Counted from the first letter of the stretch, positions 7,925 to 17,733 are shown. The stretch is DNA of 43,837 nucleotides from an uncultured Ignavibacterium sp. (GCA_937125135.1 CAKZLD010000098.1:1-43837); one strand, 5' to 3'. The notes: generated by a model not told the origin, from the sequence alone. Made by a program: numbers and translations.

Positions 7925-8551
7925 TTATTTGGAATAAAGTTCAACAACTAACTGTTCATTTGCTTCTAATGGTATATCAGACCTTTCTGGAATCTGAACA
8001 AAAGTACCTGACAGTGTTGCTTTATCAACTGTAATCCAATTATATGTATTGTCTTTAACTCTTTTTAATGAGTTATGAATTGCATCAAGCTTTTTGCTTT
8101 TATCTCTAATCTGAATTTGATCTCCAACTTTTACTAAGTAAGATGGTATATCAACTGGTTTTGAATTTATGAGAATGTGACCGTGTTTAACTAATTGTCT
8201 TGCTTGTTTTCGTGAAGAAGCAAAACCAATACGATAAACAACATTATCAAGCCTTCTTTCAAGGAGCTTAACTAAGTTTTCACCTGTTTTACCTTTTTGT
8301 TTTACGGCTTTTTCAAAATAATTTCTGAATTGAACTTCTAATAAACCATAAATTCTTTTTATTTTTTGTTTTTCTCTGAGCTGAACACCGTATTCAGAAA
8401 TTTTTGTTCTCCTTGAAACTCCGTGTTGTCCGGGCGGATAATTTCTCTTTTCGATTGGACATTTATCCGTGTAACACTTTTGACCTTTCAGAAAAAGTTT
8501 TTGTCTTTCTCTTCTACATAATTTACATACAGAATCAGTATATCTTGCCAT
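7925..8551 (-). CDS. rpsD: 30S ribosomal protein S4 (zinc-binding form)
   Basis: 208 residues. S4 is a primary 16S rRNA binder that starts assembly of the 5' domain. The N terminus keeps a zinc-type Cys set (Cys9, Cys12, Cys26, Cys31 in CKLC...CYTDKC), so this is the C+ form. The S4 RNA-binding fold follows ([30 protein letters not shown]). In many bacteria S4 represses the alpha operon by binding its mRNA; no such site was recognised here. The start is ATG with a GGAGAG Shine-Dalgarno sequence. Confidence 0.98.
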   Translation of the reverse strand: MARYTDSVCKLCRRERQKLFLKGQKCYTDKCPIEKRNYPPGQHGVSRRTKISEYGVQLREKQKIKRIYGLLEVQFRNYFEKAVKQKGKTGENLVKLLERRLDNVVYRIGFASSRKQARQLVKHGHILINSKPVDIPSYLVKVGDQIQIRDKSKKLDAIHNSLKRVKDNTYNWITVDKATLSGTFVQIPERSDIPLEANEQLVVELYSK

Positions 8552-8568
8552 TTATTCTCTCCGTTAAA

Positions 8569-8955
8569 TTAAACTCTTCTACGTTTAGGTGGTCTGCAAC
8601 CGTTATGTGGAATTGGAGTTATATCTTTGATAGAAGTAATCTCCAACCCGGCAGTATGTAAAGCTCTGATTGCTGCTTCACGACCCGCACCAGGACCTTT
8701 AATGTAAACTTCAACTTTCCTTAACCCTATATCGAAAGCTTCTTTAGCAGCAGCTTCGGCTGAAACTTGAGCAGCAAAAGGAGTATTTTTCCTTGATCCT
8801 TTAAATCCATTCTTACCAGCTGAAGACCAGGAAATAGTATTTCCGTAAATATCAGTGATAGTAACTATTACATTATTGAAAGTTGCTTTGATATGCGCAA
8901 CTCCATTAGAATCTACATGCGAACGTTTTTTAACTTTTTTTGTTGATTTAGCCAA
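8569..8955 (-). CDS. rpsK: 30S ribosomal protein S11, TTG start
   Basis: 128 residues ending in [13 protein letters not shown], the hallmark S11 C terminus. S11 lies on the platform of the small subunit near the 3' end of 16S rRNA. The start codon is TTG at 8955-8953, placed 7 bases after GGAGG. It yields the family N terminus [11 protein letters not shown], and no in-frame ATG or GTG fits as well. It lies between rpsM and rpsD. Confidence 0.96.
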   Translation of the reverse strand: MAKSTKKVKKRSHVDSNGVAHIKATFNNVIVTITDIYGNTISWSSAGKNGFKGSRKNTPFAAQVSAEAAAKEAFDIGLRKVEVYIKGPGAGREAAIRALHTAGLEITSIKDITPIPHNGCRPPKRRRV

Positions 8956-8973
8956 TGATTATCCTCCAATTAA

Positions 8974-9357
8974 TTATTTCTTAGATGGAGCTTTTTTCTT
9001 TCCAGCAACTGTTTTTCTCTTACCTTTTCTGGTTCTTGAATTTGTTCTGGTTCTTTGTCCTCTGACAGGTAAGCCTCTTCTGTGTCTTAATCCTCTGTAC
9101 GCTCCAATATCCATTAATCTCTTTATATTTTGCTGAACTTCAGATCTTAATGCACCTTCTACTTTATAATCCGAAGTAATTACTGAGCGAATTTGAGCTA
9201 CTTCTTCTTCAGTTAACTCCGATACTTTTTTATTCGGATTAACATTTGCTTTCTGAAGAATTTCACCTGATATGGTTCTCCCAATACCATAAATATATTG
9301 AAGACCATATAAAACTTTTTTTGATTTCGGTAAATCTACACCTGCTATACGAGCCAA
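8974..9357 (-). CDS. rpsM: 30S ribosomal protein S13, TTG start
   Basis: 127 residues beginning [20 protein letters not shown] with the expected helix-two-turn-helix and the basic C-terminal tail ([29 protein letters not shown]). S13 sits in the head of the 30S subunit, bridges to the 50S subunit and contacts P-site tRNA. The initiator is TTG at 9357-9355, 8 bases after GGAG, and it reproduces the canonical N terminus. About 21 bases separate it from rpmJ. Confidence 0.96.
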   Translation of the reverse strand: MARIAGVDLPKSKKVLYGLQYIYGIGRTISGEILQKANVNPNKKVSELTEEEVAQIRSVITSDYKVEGALRSEVQQNIKRLMDIGAYRGLRHRRGLPVRGQRTRTNSRTRKGKRKTVAGKKKAPSKK

Positions 9358-9377
9358 AGATTAATCTCCTTTTTTAT

Positions 9378-9491
9378 TTAACCTTGTCTTTGTTTGTGCT
9401 TTGGGTTTTGACAAATTACTCTTACAACGCCTTTTCGTTTTATAATTTTACATTTGTCACAAATCTTTTTAACAGAAGCTCTTACTTTCAT
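9378..9491 (-). CDS. rpmJ: 50S ribosomal protein L36
   Basis: A 37-residue ORF (starts [20 protein letters not shown]) between infA and rpsM. The zinc ribbon ligands Cys11, Cys14, Cys27 and His32 are all present, so this is the zinc-binding form. L36 stabilises the L7/L12-stalk-proximal region of 23S rRNA. ATG at 9491 follows an AGGA Shine-Dalgarno sequence. The neighbours infA and rpsM are the usual ones for this gene. Confidence 0.96.
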   Translation of the reverse strand: MKVRASVKKICDKCKIIKRKGVVRVICQNPKHKQRQG

Positions 9492-9499
9492 TTTAAATC

Positions 9500-9718
9500 C
9501 TATTTATATCTATAAGTGATTCTTCCTTTTGTTAAATCATAAGGTGAAAGTTCAACAGATACTTTATCACCAACTAATATTTTTATGTAATGCATTCGCA
9601 TTTTACCAGATATATGAGCAAGTATTTCATGACCATTATCTAACTTTACCCTAAATGAAGCATTTGGTAAAGTTTCAGTTATAATTCCGTCAACTTTTAT
9701 TGGACCTTGTTTAGCCAT
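9500..9718 (-). CDS. infA: Translation initiation factor IF-1
   Basis: 72 residues with the S1/OB fold ([20 protein letters not shown] at the N terminus, then [21 protein letters not shown] and [15 protein letters not shown]). IF-1 occupies the A site of the 30S subunit during initiation and works with IF-2 and IF-3. Its ATG overlaps the map stop codon by one base (TAATG at 9720-9716), which indicates translational coupling. Confidence 0.98.
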   Translation of the reverse strand: MAKQGPIKVDGIITETLPNASFRVKLDNGHEILAHISGKMRMHYIKILVGDKVSVELSPYDLTKGRITYRYK

Positions 9719-10479
9719 TAACTAATTGTCAATATTTCTGGTTCTTTATCAGTTATTAAAATTGTATGTTCAAAATGTGCCGAATCACTACCATCGGCGG
9801 TTCTAACTGTCCAGCCATCAGATGCGACAGTAACTTTCCAATCACCAGCGTTGACCATTGGTTCGATTGCCAGAGTCATTCCTCGTTTCAGAGTCGGACC
9901 AGTACCTTTTCTACCATAATTGGGTATTGACGGGTCTTCGTGTAGATATTTACCAACTCCGTGTCCGCATAAATCTCTGACAACAGAAAAGCCATTGGAT
10001 TCAACATATTTCTGAATTGCAGAAGAAATATCATGCAATCTGTTTGATCCGATTGCTTTCTCAATTCCAATATATAAAGATCGTTCTGTTACTTCAATCA
10101 ATTTTTGTTTTAATTCTGATATATTACCAACTCCGACAGTGATTGCAGCATCACCATAATAATTATTTTTTAGAACTCCAACATCTATCGAAATCAAATC
10201 GCCATCTTTTAATTCATAATTTCCCGGAATCCCGTGAACAACTTCATTATTTACTGAAGTACATAAAGAAGCCGGAAATTTAACTCCATTTCCCTGTGAA
10301 TAACCTTTGAAAGCTGGAAAAGCGTTATTACTTCTTATGTAATCTTCAGCAATTTGATCAAGTTCTTTTGTCGTTACCCCAATTTTAATTTTAGATTTAA
10401 TAAGTTGCAAAGTTTCTGCAACTATTTTACAACTTTCACGAATGTAATCAATTTCTTTTTTAGTCTTAATTAAAATCAC
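9718..10479 (-). CDS. map: Type I methionine aminopeptidase, GTG start
   Basis: 253 residues. It removes the initiator Met from nascent proteins at the ribosome exit. All five metal ligands are visible: Asp99 (SIDVG), Asp110 (YGDAAIT), His173 (CGHGVG), Glu206 (AIEPMV) and Glu237 (HFEHTI). The substrate-positioning His82 is also present. The start is GTG at 10479, giving [13 protein letters not shown] in line with the family, but no clear Shine-Dalgarno sequence precedes it. It lies 5 bases after the secY stop and overlaps infA by one base. Confidence 0.96.
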   Translation of the reverse strand: MILIKTKKEIDYIRESCKIVAETLQLIKSKIKIGVTTKELDQIAEDYIRSNNAFPAFKGYSQGNGVKFPASLCTSVNNEVVHGIPGNYELKDGDLISIDVGVLKNNYYGDAAITVGVGNISELKQKLIEVTERSLYIGIEKAIGSNRLHDISSAIQKYVESNGFSVVRDLCGHGVGKYLHEDPSIPNYGRKGTGPTLKRGMTLAIEPMVNAGDWKVTVASDGWTVRTADGSDSAHFEHTILITDKEPEILTIS

Positions 10480-10484
10480 TAAAA

Positions 10485-11819
10485 TTAACGTCTGCCTTTG
10501 ATTTTGCCGGATTTCATAAAACCGTCATAATGCCTCATCAATAGATGAGATTCAATCTGTTGAAGAGTATCTAATGCAACACCAACAATAATCAACAAAC
10601 TTGTTCCCCCGAAAAATTGTGCAAACTGACCAGTAACACCCCAAGTAGATACAAACGCAGGCAATATTGCAACTATTGCTAAGAATATCGAACCCGGCAA
10701 AGTAATCTTTGTTAAAATATTATCAATAAAATCTGATGTTTGTTTACCCGGTCTTATTCCCGGAATAAATCCTCCCTGCTTTTTCATATTATCAGCAACA
10801 TCTTTCGGATTGAAAGCTATTGCTGTATAGAAATATGTGAAAAAGATTATCATTAATGCATATATAATTGAATAAACTACAGATTCATAATGAAATAAGT
10901 TTGCAACACTCTGTAAGAATTCATTATCAGGGAAAAAAGACAAAACAGTATTTGGAATAAACATAATTGCCTGAGCAAAAATTATAGGCATAACACCAGC
11001 AGTATTTACACGTAATGGAATATACTGAGTAACTCCTCCGTAGACTTTTCTTCCTACTACTCGTTTTGCATATTGCACTGGAATTCTTCTGGTTCCCTGA
11101 GTTACTAAAACAACACCTGCAATAATTAAAAACATGAAAGCAAAAATTATAATCTCAACTATCAGCGATCTCTGACCAGCTTGAATAAGTCTGTATTCAT
11201 CCAATAATGCAAATGGAAATCTCGCAATAATTCCGATGAAAATTATAAGTGAAATTCCATTTCCTATTCCTCGCTCGGTAATTTGTTCACCCATCCACAT
11301 CATAAAAATAGTGCCTGAAGTGAGAATTATAATTGTAGTAACAACCCAACCAATTCCCTGCACTTGAGCTGGAATAATTGGCATTCCACTAACTTCAATA
11401 TTTAATAATCTTACAGTTACTCCCCAAGCTTGCATTGCAGAAATAAGAACCGTTCCATATCTGGTTAACTGAGTAATCTTTTTTCTACCTTCTTCACCTT
11501 CTTGTTGTAATTTTTGAAAATAAGGAACAACTGCACCTAATAGCTGAATAATAATAGAAGCTGAAATGTACGGCATAATTCCAAGTGCAAAAATTGCAGC
11601 ATTTCCGAATGCACCGCCTACAAACAAATCATATAATCCAAACAATGTATCTGATGATTGATTCTTCATGCTTTCAGCTAACAAGGCAGAATCAACACCA
11701 GGAATGGTAAGATGTGAACCAAGTCTTACAATAAATAATAAAGCAAGTGTGTAAATTATTCGTTGTCTCAGTTCGTGGATTTTAAAGATATTTCTGAAAG
11801 TATCTGTAAGTCTTGACAT
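10485..11819 (-). CDS. secY: Protein translocase channel subunit SecY
   Basis: 444 residues with about ten transmembrane helices. It forms the Sec channel in the inner membrane with SecE (encoded at 36387-36569) and SecG. Recognisable motifs include the N-terminal LRQRIIYTLALLFIVRLGSHL, plug-region residues around LFVGGAFGNAAIFALGIMPYI, GNGISLIIFIGI in the middle, and cytoplasmic loops rich in Arg (RRIPVQYAKRVVGRK). The C terminus is basic (KSGKIKGRR). It lies between rplO and map as in other Bacteroidota-like genomes, with no adk gene between them. Confidence 0.98.
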   Translation of the reverse strand: MSRLTDTFRNIFKIHELRQRIIYTLALLFIVRLGSHLTIPGVDSALLAESMKNQSSDTLFGLYDLFVGGAFGNAAIFALGIMPYISASIIIQLLGAVVPYFQKLQQEGEEGRKKITQLTRYGTVLISAMQAWGVTVRLLNIEVSGMPIIPAQVQGIGWVVTTIIILTSGTIFMMWMGEQITERGIGNGISLIIFIGIIARFPFALLDEYRLIQAGQRSLIVEIIIFAFMFLIIAGVVLVTQGTRRIPVQYAKRVVGRKVYGGVTQYIPLRVNTAGVMPIIFAQAIMFIPNTVLSFFPDNEFLQSVANLFHYESVVYSIIYALMIIFFTYFYTAIAFNPKDVADNMKKQGGFIPGIRPGKQTSDFIDNILTKITLPGSIFLAIVAILPAFVSTWGVTGQFAQFFGGTSLLIIVGVALDTLQQIESHLLMRHYDGFMKSGKIKGRR

Positions 11820-11830
11820 TTAATCACACA

Positions 11831-12289
11831 CTATAACTTAGTTATTGAACCACCAACAGCTTCAATTTTCTGTTGGGCTGATTTACTAAATGAATTAACT
11901 TTCAAAATCAATTTAGATTTCAACTCACCTTTTCCTAAAACTTTAACTGGTTTCTTTAATGAATTTATCAGACCATACTTCTTTAAATCTTCTAAAGATA
12001 GTTCTTTATTATCTAATTCATATTTTGAAGCAATTCTCTGTAACGCATTTAAATTAACTATCTGATATTCAACCTTAAAAACACTGGTAAAACCAAATTT
12101 TGGAATTCTTCTTTGAAGTGGCATTTGTCCACCTTCAAACCAAATTTTAAATTTAGCTCCTGAACGTGATTTCTGACCATTCATACCTCTTGTTGATTGA
12201 CCACCATGTCCGGAACCTTCACCTCTACCAACTCTCTTTCTTTTTTTCCTTGAGCCTTCAGCGTACTTAAGATTTCCTAAAATATTCAT
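11831..12289 (-). CDS. rplO: 50S ribosomal protein L15
   Basis: 152 residues. The N-terminal extension is Gly- and Arg-rich (RVGRGEGSGHGGQSTRGMNG), as in all L15 proteins, and threads into 23S rRNA. The globular part ends in KIEAVGGSITKL. L15 is a late-assembling large-subunit protein next to the exit tunnel. The ATG at 12289 follows a weak AGG Shine-Dalgarno sequence. It is located between rpmD and secY. Confidence 0.97.
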   Translation of the reverse strand: MNILGNLKYAEGSRKKRKRVGRGEGSGHGGQSTRGMNGQKSRSGAKFKIWFEGGQMPLQRRIPKFGFTSVFKVEYQIVNLNALQRIASKYELDNKELSLEDLKKYGLINSLKKPVKVLGKGELKSKLILKVNSFSKSAQQKIEAVGGSITKL

Positions 12290-12301
12290 ACTAAAACCTA
12301 T

Positions 12302-12487
12302 TTAATCGTTTATAATTTCTGTTTTAACCAGATGACTAATTTTTTTTATCATTCCTCTAATCTGAGGAGTGTCATTATGAATTTTTGAATAATTTGGTCT
12401 TCCCAACCCCAAAGCTTTGATCGTTCTTTTCTGATCTTCAGGTCTGTCAATTATACTTTTGACTTGAGTTATTTTAATCTTAGACAT
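12302..12487 (-). CDS. rpmD: 50S ribosomal protein L30
   Basis: 61 residues from the ATG at 12487 ([14 protein letters not shown]), containing the L30 ferredoxin-like fold ([30 protein letters not shown]). A longer reading with eight more N-terminal residues is possible, but it runs deeper into rpsE and does not fit the family. As called, it overlaps the end of rpsE by 8 bases, so coupling of translation is likely. Confidence 0.95.
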   Translation of the reverse strand: MSKIKITQVKSIIDRPEDQKRTIKALGLGRPNYSKIHNDTPQIRGMIKKISHLVKTEIIND

Positions 12488-13019
12488 TATCATTACCTCG
12501 ATTAGAAACAAATAATTCTTTTACTTTCATACCTCTTTTATAAGCCATTTTGCGTGCATCAATTTGATTTAAAAGAGCGTTGAGCGTTGCTTTCACCTGA
12601 TTGTGTGGATTACTTGAACCAAGAGACTTTGTAAGAATATCAGTTATACCAGCTGCTTCAAGAACTGCACGAACACCACCTCCAGCTATTAAACCAGTAC
12701 CGGGAGAAGCAGGTCTCAATAAAATTTTTCCAGCTCCATATTTACCAATTATTTCGTGTGCTACTGTACCTCTTACAACGGAAACCTGAACAATATTCTT
12801 TTTTGCATCATCAACACCTTTAGCTATTGCGTCAGTTACTTCGTTCGCTTTTCCCAATCCAACTCCAACAACTCCATTACCATTGCCTACAACTACAATC
12901 GCATTGAAGCTAAATCTACGACCACCTTTGACAACTTTGGCAACACGGTTAATGTGAACCACTTTTTCCTTTAGTCCTTCAACATCTGTTGGTCTGATTA
13001 CTTTGTTTATGTTTTCCAC
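12480..13019 (-). CDS. rpsE: 30S ribosomal protein S5, GTG start
   Basis: 179 residues. The double-stranded RNA-binding-like domain ([20 protein letters not shown], then [20 protein letters not shown]) is followed by the C-terminal domain ([19 protein letters not shown]). S5 acts in decoding fidelity and helicase function at the mRNA entry. The start is GTG (13019-13017) behind only a weak AGAG. Upstream, in place of the usual rplR junction, lies a tRNA-Gln gene whose 3' end is 32 bases away. Confidence 0.96.
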   Translation of the reverse strand: MENINKVIRPTDVEGLKEKVVHINRVAKVVKGGRRFSFNAIVVVGNGNGVVGVGLGKANEVTDAIAKGVDDAKKNIVQVSVVRGTVAHEIIGKYGAGKILLRPASPGTGLIAGGGVRAVLEAAGITDILTKSLGSSNPHNQVKATLNALLNQIDARKMAYKRGMKVKELFVSNRGNDNV

Positions 13020-13051
13020 TATTTTTCTCTAAAATTATTTATGATTACTTG

Positions 13052-13122
13052 CTGCCGGAAGAGGATTCGAACCTCTACATACGGCTCCAAAGGCCGCTGT
13101 CCTACCTTTAGACGATCCGGCA
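13052..13122 (-). tRNA. tRNA-Gln (anticodon UUG)
   Basis: A complete 71-base cloverleaf. The acceptor stem TGCCGGA pairs with TCCGGCA, and G is the discriminator (usual for Gln). The anticodon stem GCGGC/GCCGT closes the loop CTTTGGA, whose middle triplet is TTG. The T-arm is AGAGG-TTCGAAT-CCTCT. CCA is not encoded (CAA follows G73). It lies in the same direction as the operon, 4 bases after the rplR stop and 32 bases before rpsE, so it must be cut from the ribosomal-protein transcript by tRNA-processing enzymes unless it has its own promoter inside rplR. Confidence 0.96.
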
Positions 13123-13126
13123 AGAG

Positions 13127-13492
13127 TTAAAATTTTAATCCACCTTCACGCGCTGCTTCTGCTAATGCTTTAACTCTACCATGATATCGGAAACCATTTC
13201 TATCAAATACTACTTCGTTAATTTTATTTTCCAAAGCAATTTTAGCAATAAGATTTCCAACCACTTTACTTTTTTCAATTTTGCCTTTTGCTGATTTAAT
13301 TTGTTCAGCTATTTCTTTTGATAAACTTGAAGCACTTGCCAGAGTTCTGCCATTATCATCATCTATAATCTGAGCGTAAATTTGATTTAAGCTTCTATAC
13401 ACTGATAATCTCGGTTTATTAGCTGTACCGTATATTTTTTTTCTGACTCTTACTTTTATTTTTTCTCTTCTTTTATTATCCTTCTTGAACAT
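13127..13492 (-). CDS. rplR: 50S ribosomal protein L18
   Basis: 121 residues. L18 binds 5S rRNA with L5 and forms the central protuberance. It has the basic N terminus ([19 protein letters not shown]) and the conserved core [20 protein letters not shown]...LASASS, ending [25 protein letters not shown]. The ATG at 13492 lies behind an AGGAG-type Shine-Dalgarno sequence. The downstream neighbour is tRNA-Gln instead of rpsE, which is the unusual point. Confidence 0.97.
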   Translation of the reverse strand: MFKKDNKRREKIKVRVRKKIYGTANKPRLSVYRSLNQIYAQIIDDDNGRTLASASSLSKEIAEQIKSAKGKIEKSKVVGNLIAKIALENKINEVVFDRNGFRYHGRVKALAEAAREGGLKF

Positions 13493-13506
13493 AAAATCTC
13501 CTAAGA

Positions 13507-14046
13507 TTATTTACCAGCTGTCTTACCAGCTTTTCTACGAATGATTTCAGTAGAGTACTTAATACCTTTTCCTTTATAAGGCTCAGGTTTTCTAAATGAA
13601 CGAATTTTAGATGCAACTTGTCCAACCAATTGTTTATCAATTCCTGTAACTACTATTTGGGTCGGGGTTGGTGTTTCCAATTTAATACCTTTTGGAGGAA
13701 TAAAATAAATAGGATGGGAATAACCCATACTGAGCAATAAATTATTTCCTTTTAACTCAGCTTTGTATCCAACACCCACAATATCTAAAATCTTTTTGTA
13801 TTCTTCAGTAACACCTTTAATCATATTTTGAATAAGGGCTCTTGTCAAACCGTGTAAAGCTCTATTTTCTTTTTGGTCATCTGGACGCGAAACTTCGATA
13901 ACATTATCTTTAATATTTACAGTAATGTTATGATTATTTGTCATCCCAAGTTCACCTTTAGGACCTTTTACTTTTATTTCATTTCCTTGTATAGTTACCG
14001 TAACACCTGCTGGAACTTGTATTGGTTTTCTTCCTATTCTTGACAC
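13507..14046 (-). CDS. rplF: 50S ribosomal protein L6, GTG start
   Basis: 179 residues with the two tandem L6 folds and the C-terminal signature [22 protein letters not shown]6 sits at the base of the L7/L12 stalk near the sarcin-ricin loop. The N terminus [15 protein letters not shown] is canonical and starts at GTG 14046-14044, about 7 bases after GGAG. It lies between rpsH and rplR. Confidence 0.97.
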   Translation of the reverse strand: MSRIGRKPIQVPAGVTVTIQGNEIKVKGPKGELGMTNNHNITVNIKDNVIEVSRPDDQKENRALHGLTRALIQNMIKGVTEEYKKILDIVGVGYKAELKGNNLLLSMGYSHPIYFIPPKGIKLETPTPTQIVVTGIDKQLVGQVASKIRSFRKPEPYKGKGIKYSTEIIRRKAGKTAGK

Positions 14047-14067
14047 CTTGTTACTCCAATAAATATT

Positions 14068-14463
14068 TTACCAAATATAACAGATTATCTCACCGCCAAT
14101 AGATTGCTCTCTAGCCTGTTGGTCAGTAAGTAACCCTTTAGAAGTTGAAACAACTGCCAAACCAAGACCATTTAATACTCTTGGCAATTCGTTGGCAGCT
14201 TTATAAACACGTAAGCCGGGTTTGCTTATCCTTTTTAAGCCAGAAATAGCAGAGACACCATTTCTGTATTTCAAATGAATTCTAATTATGTTTTGTTTAT
14301 TATCTTCAATAATTGAAAAATCGTGAATAAAATTTTCTTTTTTCAGAATTTCAGCAATCTTAATTTTTAATTTTGATGCAGGAATATCAACTTTAATCAA
14401 TTTTGCCTTAGAGGCATTTCTAATTCTTGTTAAAAAATCTGCTATTGGATCAGTTACAGCCAT
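14068..14463 (-). CDS. rpsH: 30S ribosomal protein S8
   Basis: 131 residues beginning [17 protein letters not shown] and ending [17 protein letters not shown], both typical of S8. S8 binds the central domain of 16S rRNA. In E. coli it also represses the spc operon by binding near the rplE start; I saw no clear mimic of that site here. ATG at 14463 follows an AGGAGTT Shine-Dalgarno sequence. Confidence 0.97.
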   Translation of the reverse strand: MAVTDPIADFLTRIRNASKAKLIKVDIPASKLKIKIAEILKKENFIHDFSIIEDNKQNIIRIHLKYRNGVSAISGLKRISKPGLRVYKAANELPRVLNGLGLAVVSTSKGLLTDQQAREQSIGGEIICYIW

Positions 14464-14477
14464 TTATGAACTCCTTT

Positions 14478-14747
14478 TTACCAACTTGATTTTTTTAATC
14501 CCGGTATTTCACCACGCAAAGCCATTTCTCTAAGAACTAAACGTGAAACACCAAATTTTCTGTAATAGCCTCTTGATCTTCCTGTAAACATACATCTGTT
14601 TTTCAATCGAGTAGGAGAAGAATTGCGAGGCAATGCCTGTAGTGCTTCATAATCACCTTTTGCTTTCAACTCAGCACGAAGTTTTGCATATTTTTCGTAA
14701 AGCTTTTTTCTTTTTTCTTCTCTTACTTTTGAACTAAGTCTTGCCAT
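14478..14747 (-). CDS. rpsN: 30S ribosomal protein S14 (zinc-independent form)
   Basis: 89 residues. It ends in the S14 core ([40 protein letters not shown]). The CxxC...CxxC zinc motif of the short 61-residue form is absent, so this is the longer C-minus type. S14 lies in the head of the small subunit. The N-terminal half is basic and helical ([20 protein letters not shown]). It is located between rplE and rpsH. Confidence 0.97.
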   Translation of the reverse strand: MARLSSKVREEKRKKLYEKYAKLRAELKAKGDYEALQALPRNSSPTRLKNRCMFTGRSRGYYRKFGVSRLVLREMALRGEIPGLKKSSW

Positions 14748-14762
14748 TGTTATTCCTTATAC

Positions 14763-15416
14763 TTAATTAATTTCCTTTTTTCTGAACGGGAAACCAAAAC
14801 CCTTTAATAATTCATAAGCTTCATTATCTGTTGGAGCAGTGGTAACAATGGTTATATCCATACCAACAATTTTATTCACTTTATCTATATTGATTTCAGG
14901 AAAGATAATTTGTTCTTTAATTCCCAAAGTATAATTTCCTCTGCCATCAAAAGATTTATCTGATAAGCCTCTGAAATCTCTTACTCGTGGCAAAGCAACA
15001 TTGATTAGTCTATCAAGAAACTCATACATCCTTTCTCTTCTTAAAGTAACCATTGCGCCAATATTCATTCCGGCTCTTAACTTAAAGTTAGAAATAGCTT
15101 TCTTTGCTTTTCTGACACTAGCTTTTTGCCCCGTGATTGCCTCTAACTCTTTAACAGCTTCTTCTAATATTTTAGGTTCGGTAACTGCATCTCCAAGTCC
15201 CATATTCACAACTATTTTTGAAATTTTAGGAACCTGCATAATGCTTTTATAATTAAAAATTTTCATCAACTCAGGGACAACGTTACTTTTATAAAATTCA
15301 GCTAAACGACATCTGACTTTAATTTCTTTTTCAGCTTTAATATCAGCTGTTTGTTTTGCCGCTGGTTTTTGTTTTTGTTGAGCAGAGTCAGCTTTTTTTG
15401 TTTTCTTATCAGCCAT
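14763..15416 (-). CDS. rplE: 50S ribosomal protein L5 with N-terminal extension
   Basis: 217 residues, against about 180 for typical L5. The core starts near residue 38 ([22 protein letters not shown]) and holds [32 protein letters not shown] and the C-terminal GFPFRKKE. The first 35 or so residues are rich in Lys, Ala, Gln and Thr and look unstructured. L5 binds 5S rRNA and contacts the P-site tRNA T-loop. The ATG at 15416 fits the spacing to rplX (13 bases). Internal starts are not better placed. Confidence 0.96.
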   Translation of the reverse strand: MADKKTKKADSAQQKQKPAAKQTADIKAEKEIKVRCRLAEFYKSNVVPELMKIFNYKSIMQVPKISKIVVNMGLGDAVTEPKILEEAVKELEAITGQKASVRKAKKAISNFKLRAGMNIGAMVTLRRERMYEFLDRLINVALPRVRDFRGLSDKSFDGRGNYTLGIKEQIIFPEINIDKVNKIVGMDITIVTTAPTDNEAYELLKGFGFPFRKKEIN

Positions 15417-15429
15417 TGTTCAATATCCT

Positions 15430-15756
15430 TTATTGTAACATTTCACCGCTTTTTTTGCTAATACGTGCGGATTTCTTTTTACCTGTTTTTTCATCCAAAA
15501 TAATTTTAGCTCCAATTCTGGATGGTTCATTGGTCTTTGGATCTAAAATCATAACATTAGAAACATGAATAGGTGCTTCTTTTTCAAAAATTCCTCCCTG
15601 AGGATTTTTTTGAGTTGGTTTAGTATGTCTTTTTCTGATATTAACACCTTCAACAATAACTCTATTTTCTTTCGGAAAAACTTTAAGCACCTTACCGGTT
15701 TTACCTCTATCGTTGCCGGCAATAACTATCACATTATCATTCTTTTTTATTTTCAT
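15430..15756 (-). CDS. rplX: 50S ribosomal protein L24
   Basis: 108 residues with the KOW motif near the N terminus ([20 protein letters not shown]) and the conserved [28 protein letters not shown]24 is an assembly initiator that binds the 5' part of 23S rRNA near the tunnel exit. The spacing to rplN is 10 bases. Standard spc-operon position. Confidence 0.97.
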   Translation of the reverse strand: MKIKKNDNVIVIAGNDRGKTGKVLKVFPKENRVIVEGVNIRKRHTKPTQKNPQGGIFEKEAPIHVSNVMILDPKTNEPSRIGAKIILDEKTGKKKSARISKKSGEMLQ

Positions 15757-15766
15757 TTTTTCAATC

Positions 15767-16135
15767 CTATAAAACTTCTGGAGCTAATGATACAATTTTG
15801 AGGAATTGTTTATCTCTCAATTCTCTTGCAACTGGTCCGAAAATTCTAGTGCCTCTTGGTTCACCCTGATTATTAATAAGAACAGCTGCATTTTCATCAA
15901 ATCTAATGTAAGTTCCATCCTTACGTCTTACTTCTTTGGCGGTACGAACAATAACAGCTCTTGATACTTCTCCTTTTTTAACCTGACCATTTGGAATTGC
16001 AGATTTAACTGAAACAACAATTGTATCTCCGACAGTGGCATATCTTCTATTACTGCCACCTAAAACTCTGATACACCGAACTCGTTTTGCTCCCGAGTTA
16101 TCAGCCACCACTAAATTAGTTTCTTCTTGAATCAT
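15767..16135 (-). CDS. rplN: 50S ribosomal protein L14
   Basis: 122 residues: [27 protein letters not shown] at the N terminus, [35 protein letters not shown] in the middle, and [29 protein letters not shown] at the end. All are classic L14 blocks. L14 forms intersubunit bridges and binds the silencing factor RsfS in other bacteria. ATG at 16135 follows an AAGGAG Shine-Dalgarno sequence. Located between rpsQ and rplX. Confidence 0.98.
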   Translation of the reverse strand: MIQEETNLVVADNSGAKRVRCIRVLGGSNRRYATVGDTIVVSVKSAIPNGQVKKGEVSRAVIVRTAKEVRRKDGTYIRFDENAAVLINNQGEPRGTRIFGPVARELRDKQFLKIVSLAPEVL

Positions 16136-16149
16136 TTTTTATAAACTCC

Positions 16150-16407
16150 TTATTTGGCTTTTTCAACAATTTCAACTAATCGCCATCTTTTTCTTTTACT
16201 AAGTGGGCGCGTCTCCATAATTTTCACTTTATCACCAATATTACAAATCTCTTGTTCATCGTGAGCCATTAGTTTAGTTGTCTTCTTAAAATACTTTTTA
16301 TAAATAGGATGCGGAACTCGCTTTTCAATAGCAACAGAAATTGTTTTCTTCATTCTGTTACTTACAACAATTCCAATTCTAACTTTTCTAAGATTTCTTT
16401 TCTCCAT
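16150..16407 (-). CDS. rpsQ: 30S ribosomal protein S17
   Basis: 85 residues with the OB fold ([42 protein letters not shown], then [29 protein letters not shown]). S17 is a primary binder of the 16S 5' domain. The ATG overlaps the last base of the rpmC stop codon by one base, so the two are probably coupled. Confidence 0.97.
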   Translation of the reverse strand: MEKRNLRKVRIGIVVSNRMKKTISVAIEKRVPHPIYKKYFKKTTKLMAHDEQEICNIGDKVKIMETRPLSKRKRWRLVEIVEKAK

Positions 16408-16634
16408 TATTCAGTAACTCCATTTTTATTTAGAAGAGTTTTAGCATCCTTTTGTCTTTCAGATAGAACTGTTTTCATTCTTGCAATATCTTTTCTAACT
16501 AATTTTAGTTTTGCAGTATTTGTTAATTGTTTTAATTGATGAGAGAATCTCAAATCAACTAAATTCAGTTCTTCTTCCTGAATTCTCTTTATTATTTCAT
16601 CTGTGGACATTTCTCTGATTTCTCTGATTTTCAT
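16407..16634 (-). CDS. rpmC: 50S ribosomal protein L29
   Basis: 75 residues, all helical. It has an L29-like N terminus ([22 protein letters not shown]) and the family motif [34 protein letters not shown]29 sits beside L23 at the tunnel exit, where nascent-chain factors dock. It is a few bases from rplP and overlaps rpsQ by one base. Confidence 0.96.
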   Translation of the reverse strand: MKIREIREMSTDEIIKRIQEEELNLVDLRFSHQLKQLTNTAKLKLVRKDIARMKTVLSERQKDAKTLLNKNGVTE

Positions 16635-16637
16635 AAT

Positions 16638-17057
16638 CTATCCTTCGTAATCTGGTCTTTGAACTATTTTTGTTTTTACTGGTAATTTGTAAGAACAAAG
16701 TTTAAGTGCCTGATGAGCCAATTCTTTGGAAACACCTGATACTTCAAACATTATTCTGCCAGGTTTTACAACTGCTACCCAAAACTCAGGAGCACCTTTT
16801 CCTTTACCCATTCTTGTTTCAAGAGGTTTTTTGCTTACTGGTTTATCCGGGAAAATTCGGATCCAGACTTTTCCATCTTTTTTCATCGAACGGGAAAGAG
16901 CAACTCTACAAGATTCTATTTGTCGGCTTGTAATCCAGGCTGGTTCTAATGACTTTAGACCAAAATCGCCGAAAGCAACCGTTGAGCCACGGTAAGCCTT
17001 TCCTTTTCTTCTACCTCTTTGTGCTTTTCTGAATTTAACTCTTTTTGGCATTAACAT
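16638..17057 (-). CDS. rplP: 50S ribosomal protein L16
   Basis: 139 residues beginning [24 protein letters not shown] and containing GFGLKSLEP-like [18 protein letters not shown] and [31 protein letters not shown]16 helps shape the A site and peptidyl transferase centre. Two ATGs are in frame (17057 and 17051). The first is better spaced from AGGAG (9 bases) and fits the MLMPKRVK form of the family. Confidence 0.97.
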   Translation of the reverse strand: MLMPKRVKFRKAQRGRRKGKAYRGSTVAFGDFGLKSLEPAWITSRQIESCRVALSRSMKKDGKVWIRIFPDKPVSKKPLETRMGKGKGAPEFWVAVVKPGRIMFEVSGVSKELAHQALKLCSYKLPVKTKIVQRPDYEG

Positions 17058-17080
17058 AATTGAAAACTCCTAATCTAATT

Positions 17081-17722
17081 TTAATCAGAGGCTCTTTTAC
17101 CGAGAATTTCGCCTCGACAAATCCAAACTTTAATTCCTATTGAACCGTAAATTGTTTCTGCTCTTCCGTTCGCATAATCAATATCGGCTCTTAAAGTGTG
17201 TAAAGGAATTCTTCCTTCTTTGTATTGTTCTGCTCTTGCTATTTCAGCGCCGGCTAATCTTCCTGAGCACATTATTCTTATACCTTCTGCTCCCATTCGC
17301 ATAGCTGCTGTAATTGCCATTTTCATAGCTCTTCTGTAAGAAACTCTATTCTCAATCTGATTGGCAATATTCTCAGCAACTAAATAAGAATCTAATTCGG
17401 GTCTTTTTATTTCTGATATTTGAACTTTTACTTCTTTATTACTGACTGTTTTTAATTCCTGCTCTAACTGAGTAATCTCTTTTCCGCTTTTTCCAATAAC
17501 AACACCCGGTCTGGAAGTATAAATATTTATGATGATATTTTTAGATGTTCTATCAATCACTATTCTTGAGATACCCGCCTTATTCAATCTATTTCTGATA
17601 TAAGCTCTTAACTTATTATCTTCTTTTAGCTTTGGTGCATAAGATTTTCTTTCGTACCAATTAGAGTCCCAGCCTCTAATAATACCGACTCTTAAACCAA
17701 TAGGATTTGTTTTTTGTCCCAA
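17081..17722 (-). CDS. rpsC: 30S ribosomal protein S3, TTG start
   Basis: 213 residues. The N-terminal [23 protein letters not shown] is followed by a KH domain ([20 protein letters not shown] at about residues 70-90) and the C-terminal S3 domain ([42 protein letters not shown], here split by domain boundaries). S3 lines the mRNA entry tunnel. The initiator is TTG at 17722-17720, about 7 bases after GGAGG, and gives the conserved MGQK start. Confidence 0.96.
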   Translation of the reverse strand: MGQKTNPIGLRVGIIRGWDSNWYERKSYAPKLKEDNKLRAYIRNRLNKAGISRIVIDRTSKNIIINIYTSRPGVVIGKSGKEITQLEQELKTVSNKEVKVQISEIKRPELDSYLVAENIANQIENRVSYRRAMKMAITAAMRMGAEGIRIMCSGRLAGAEIARAEQYKEGRIPLHTLRADIDYANGRAETIYGSIGIKVWICRGEILGKRASD

Positions 17723-17733
17723 AAATTTACCTC

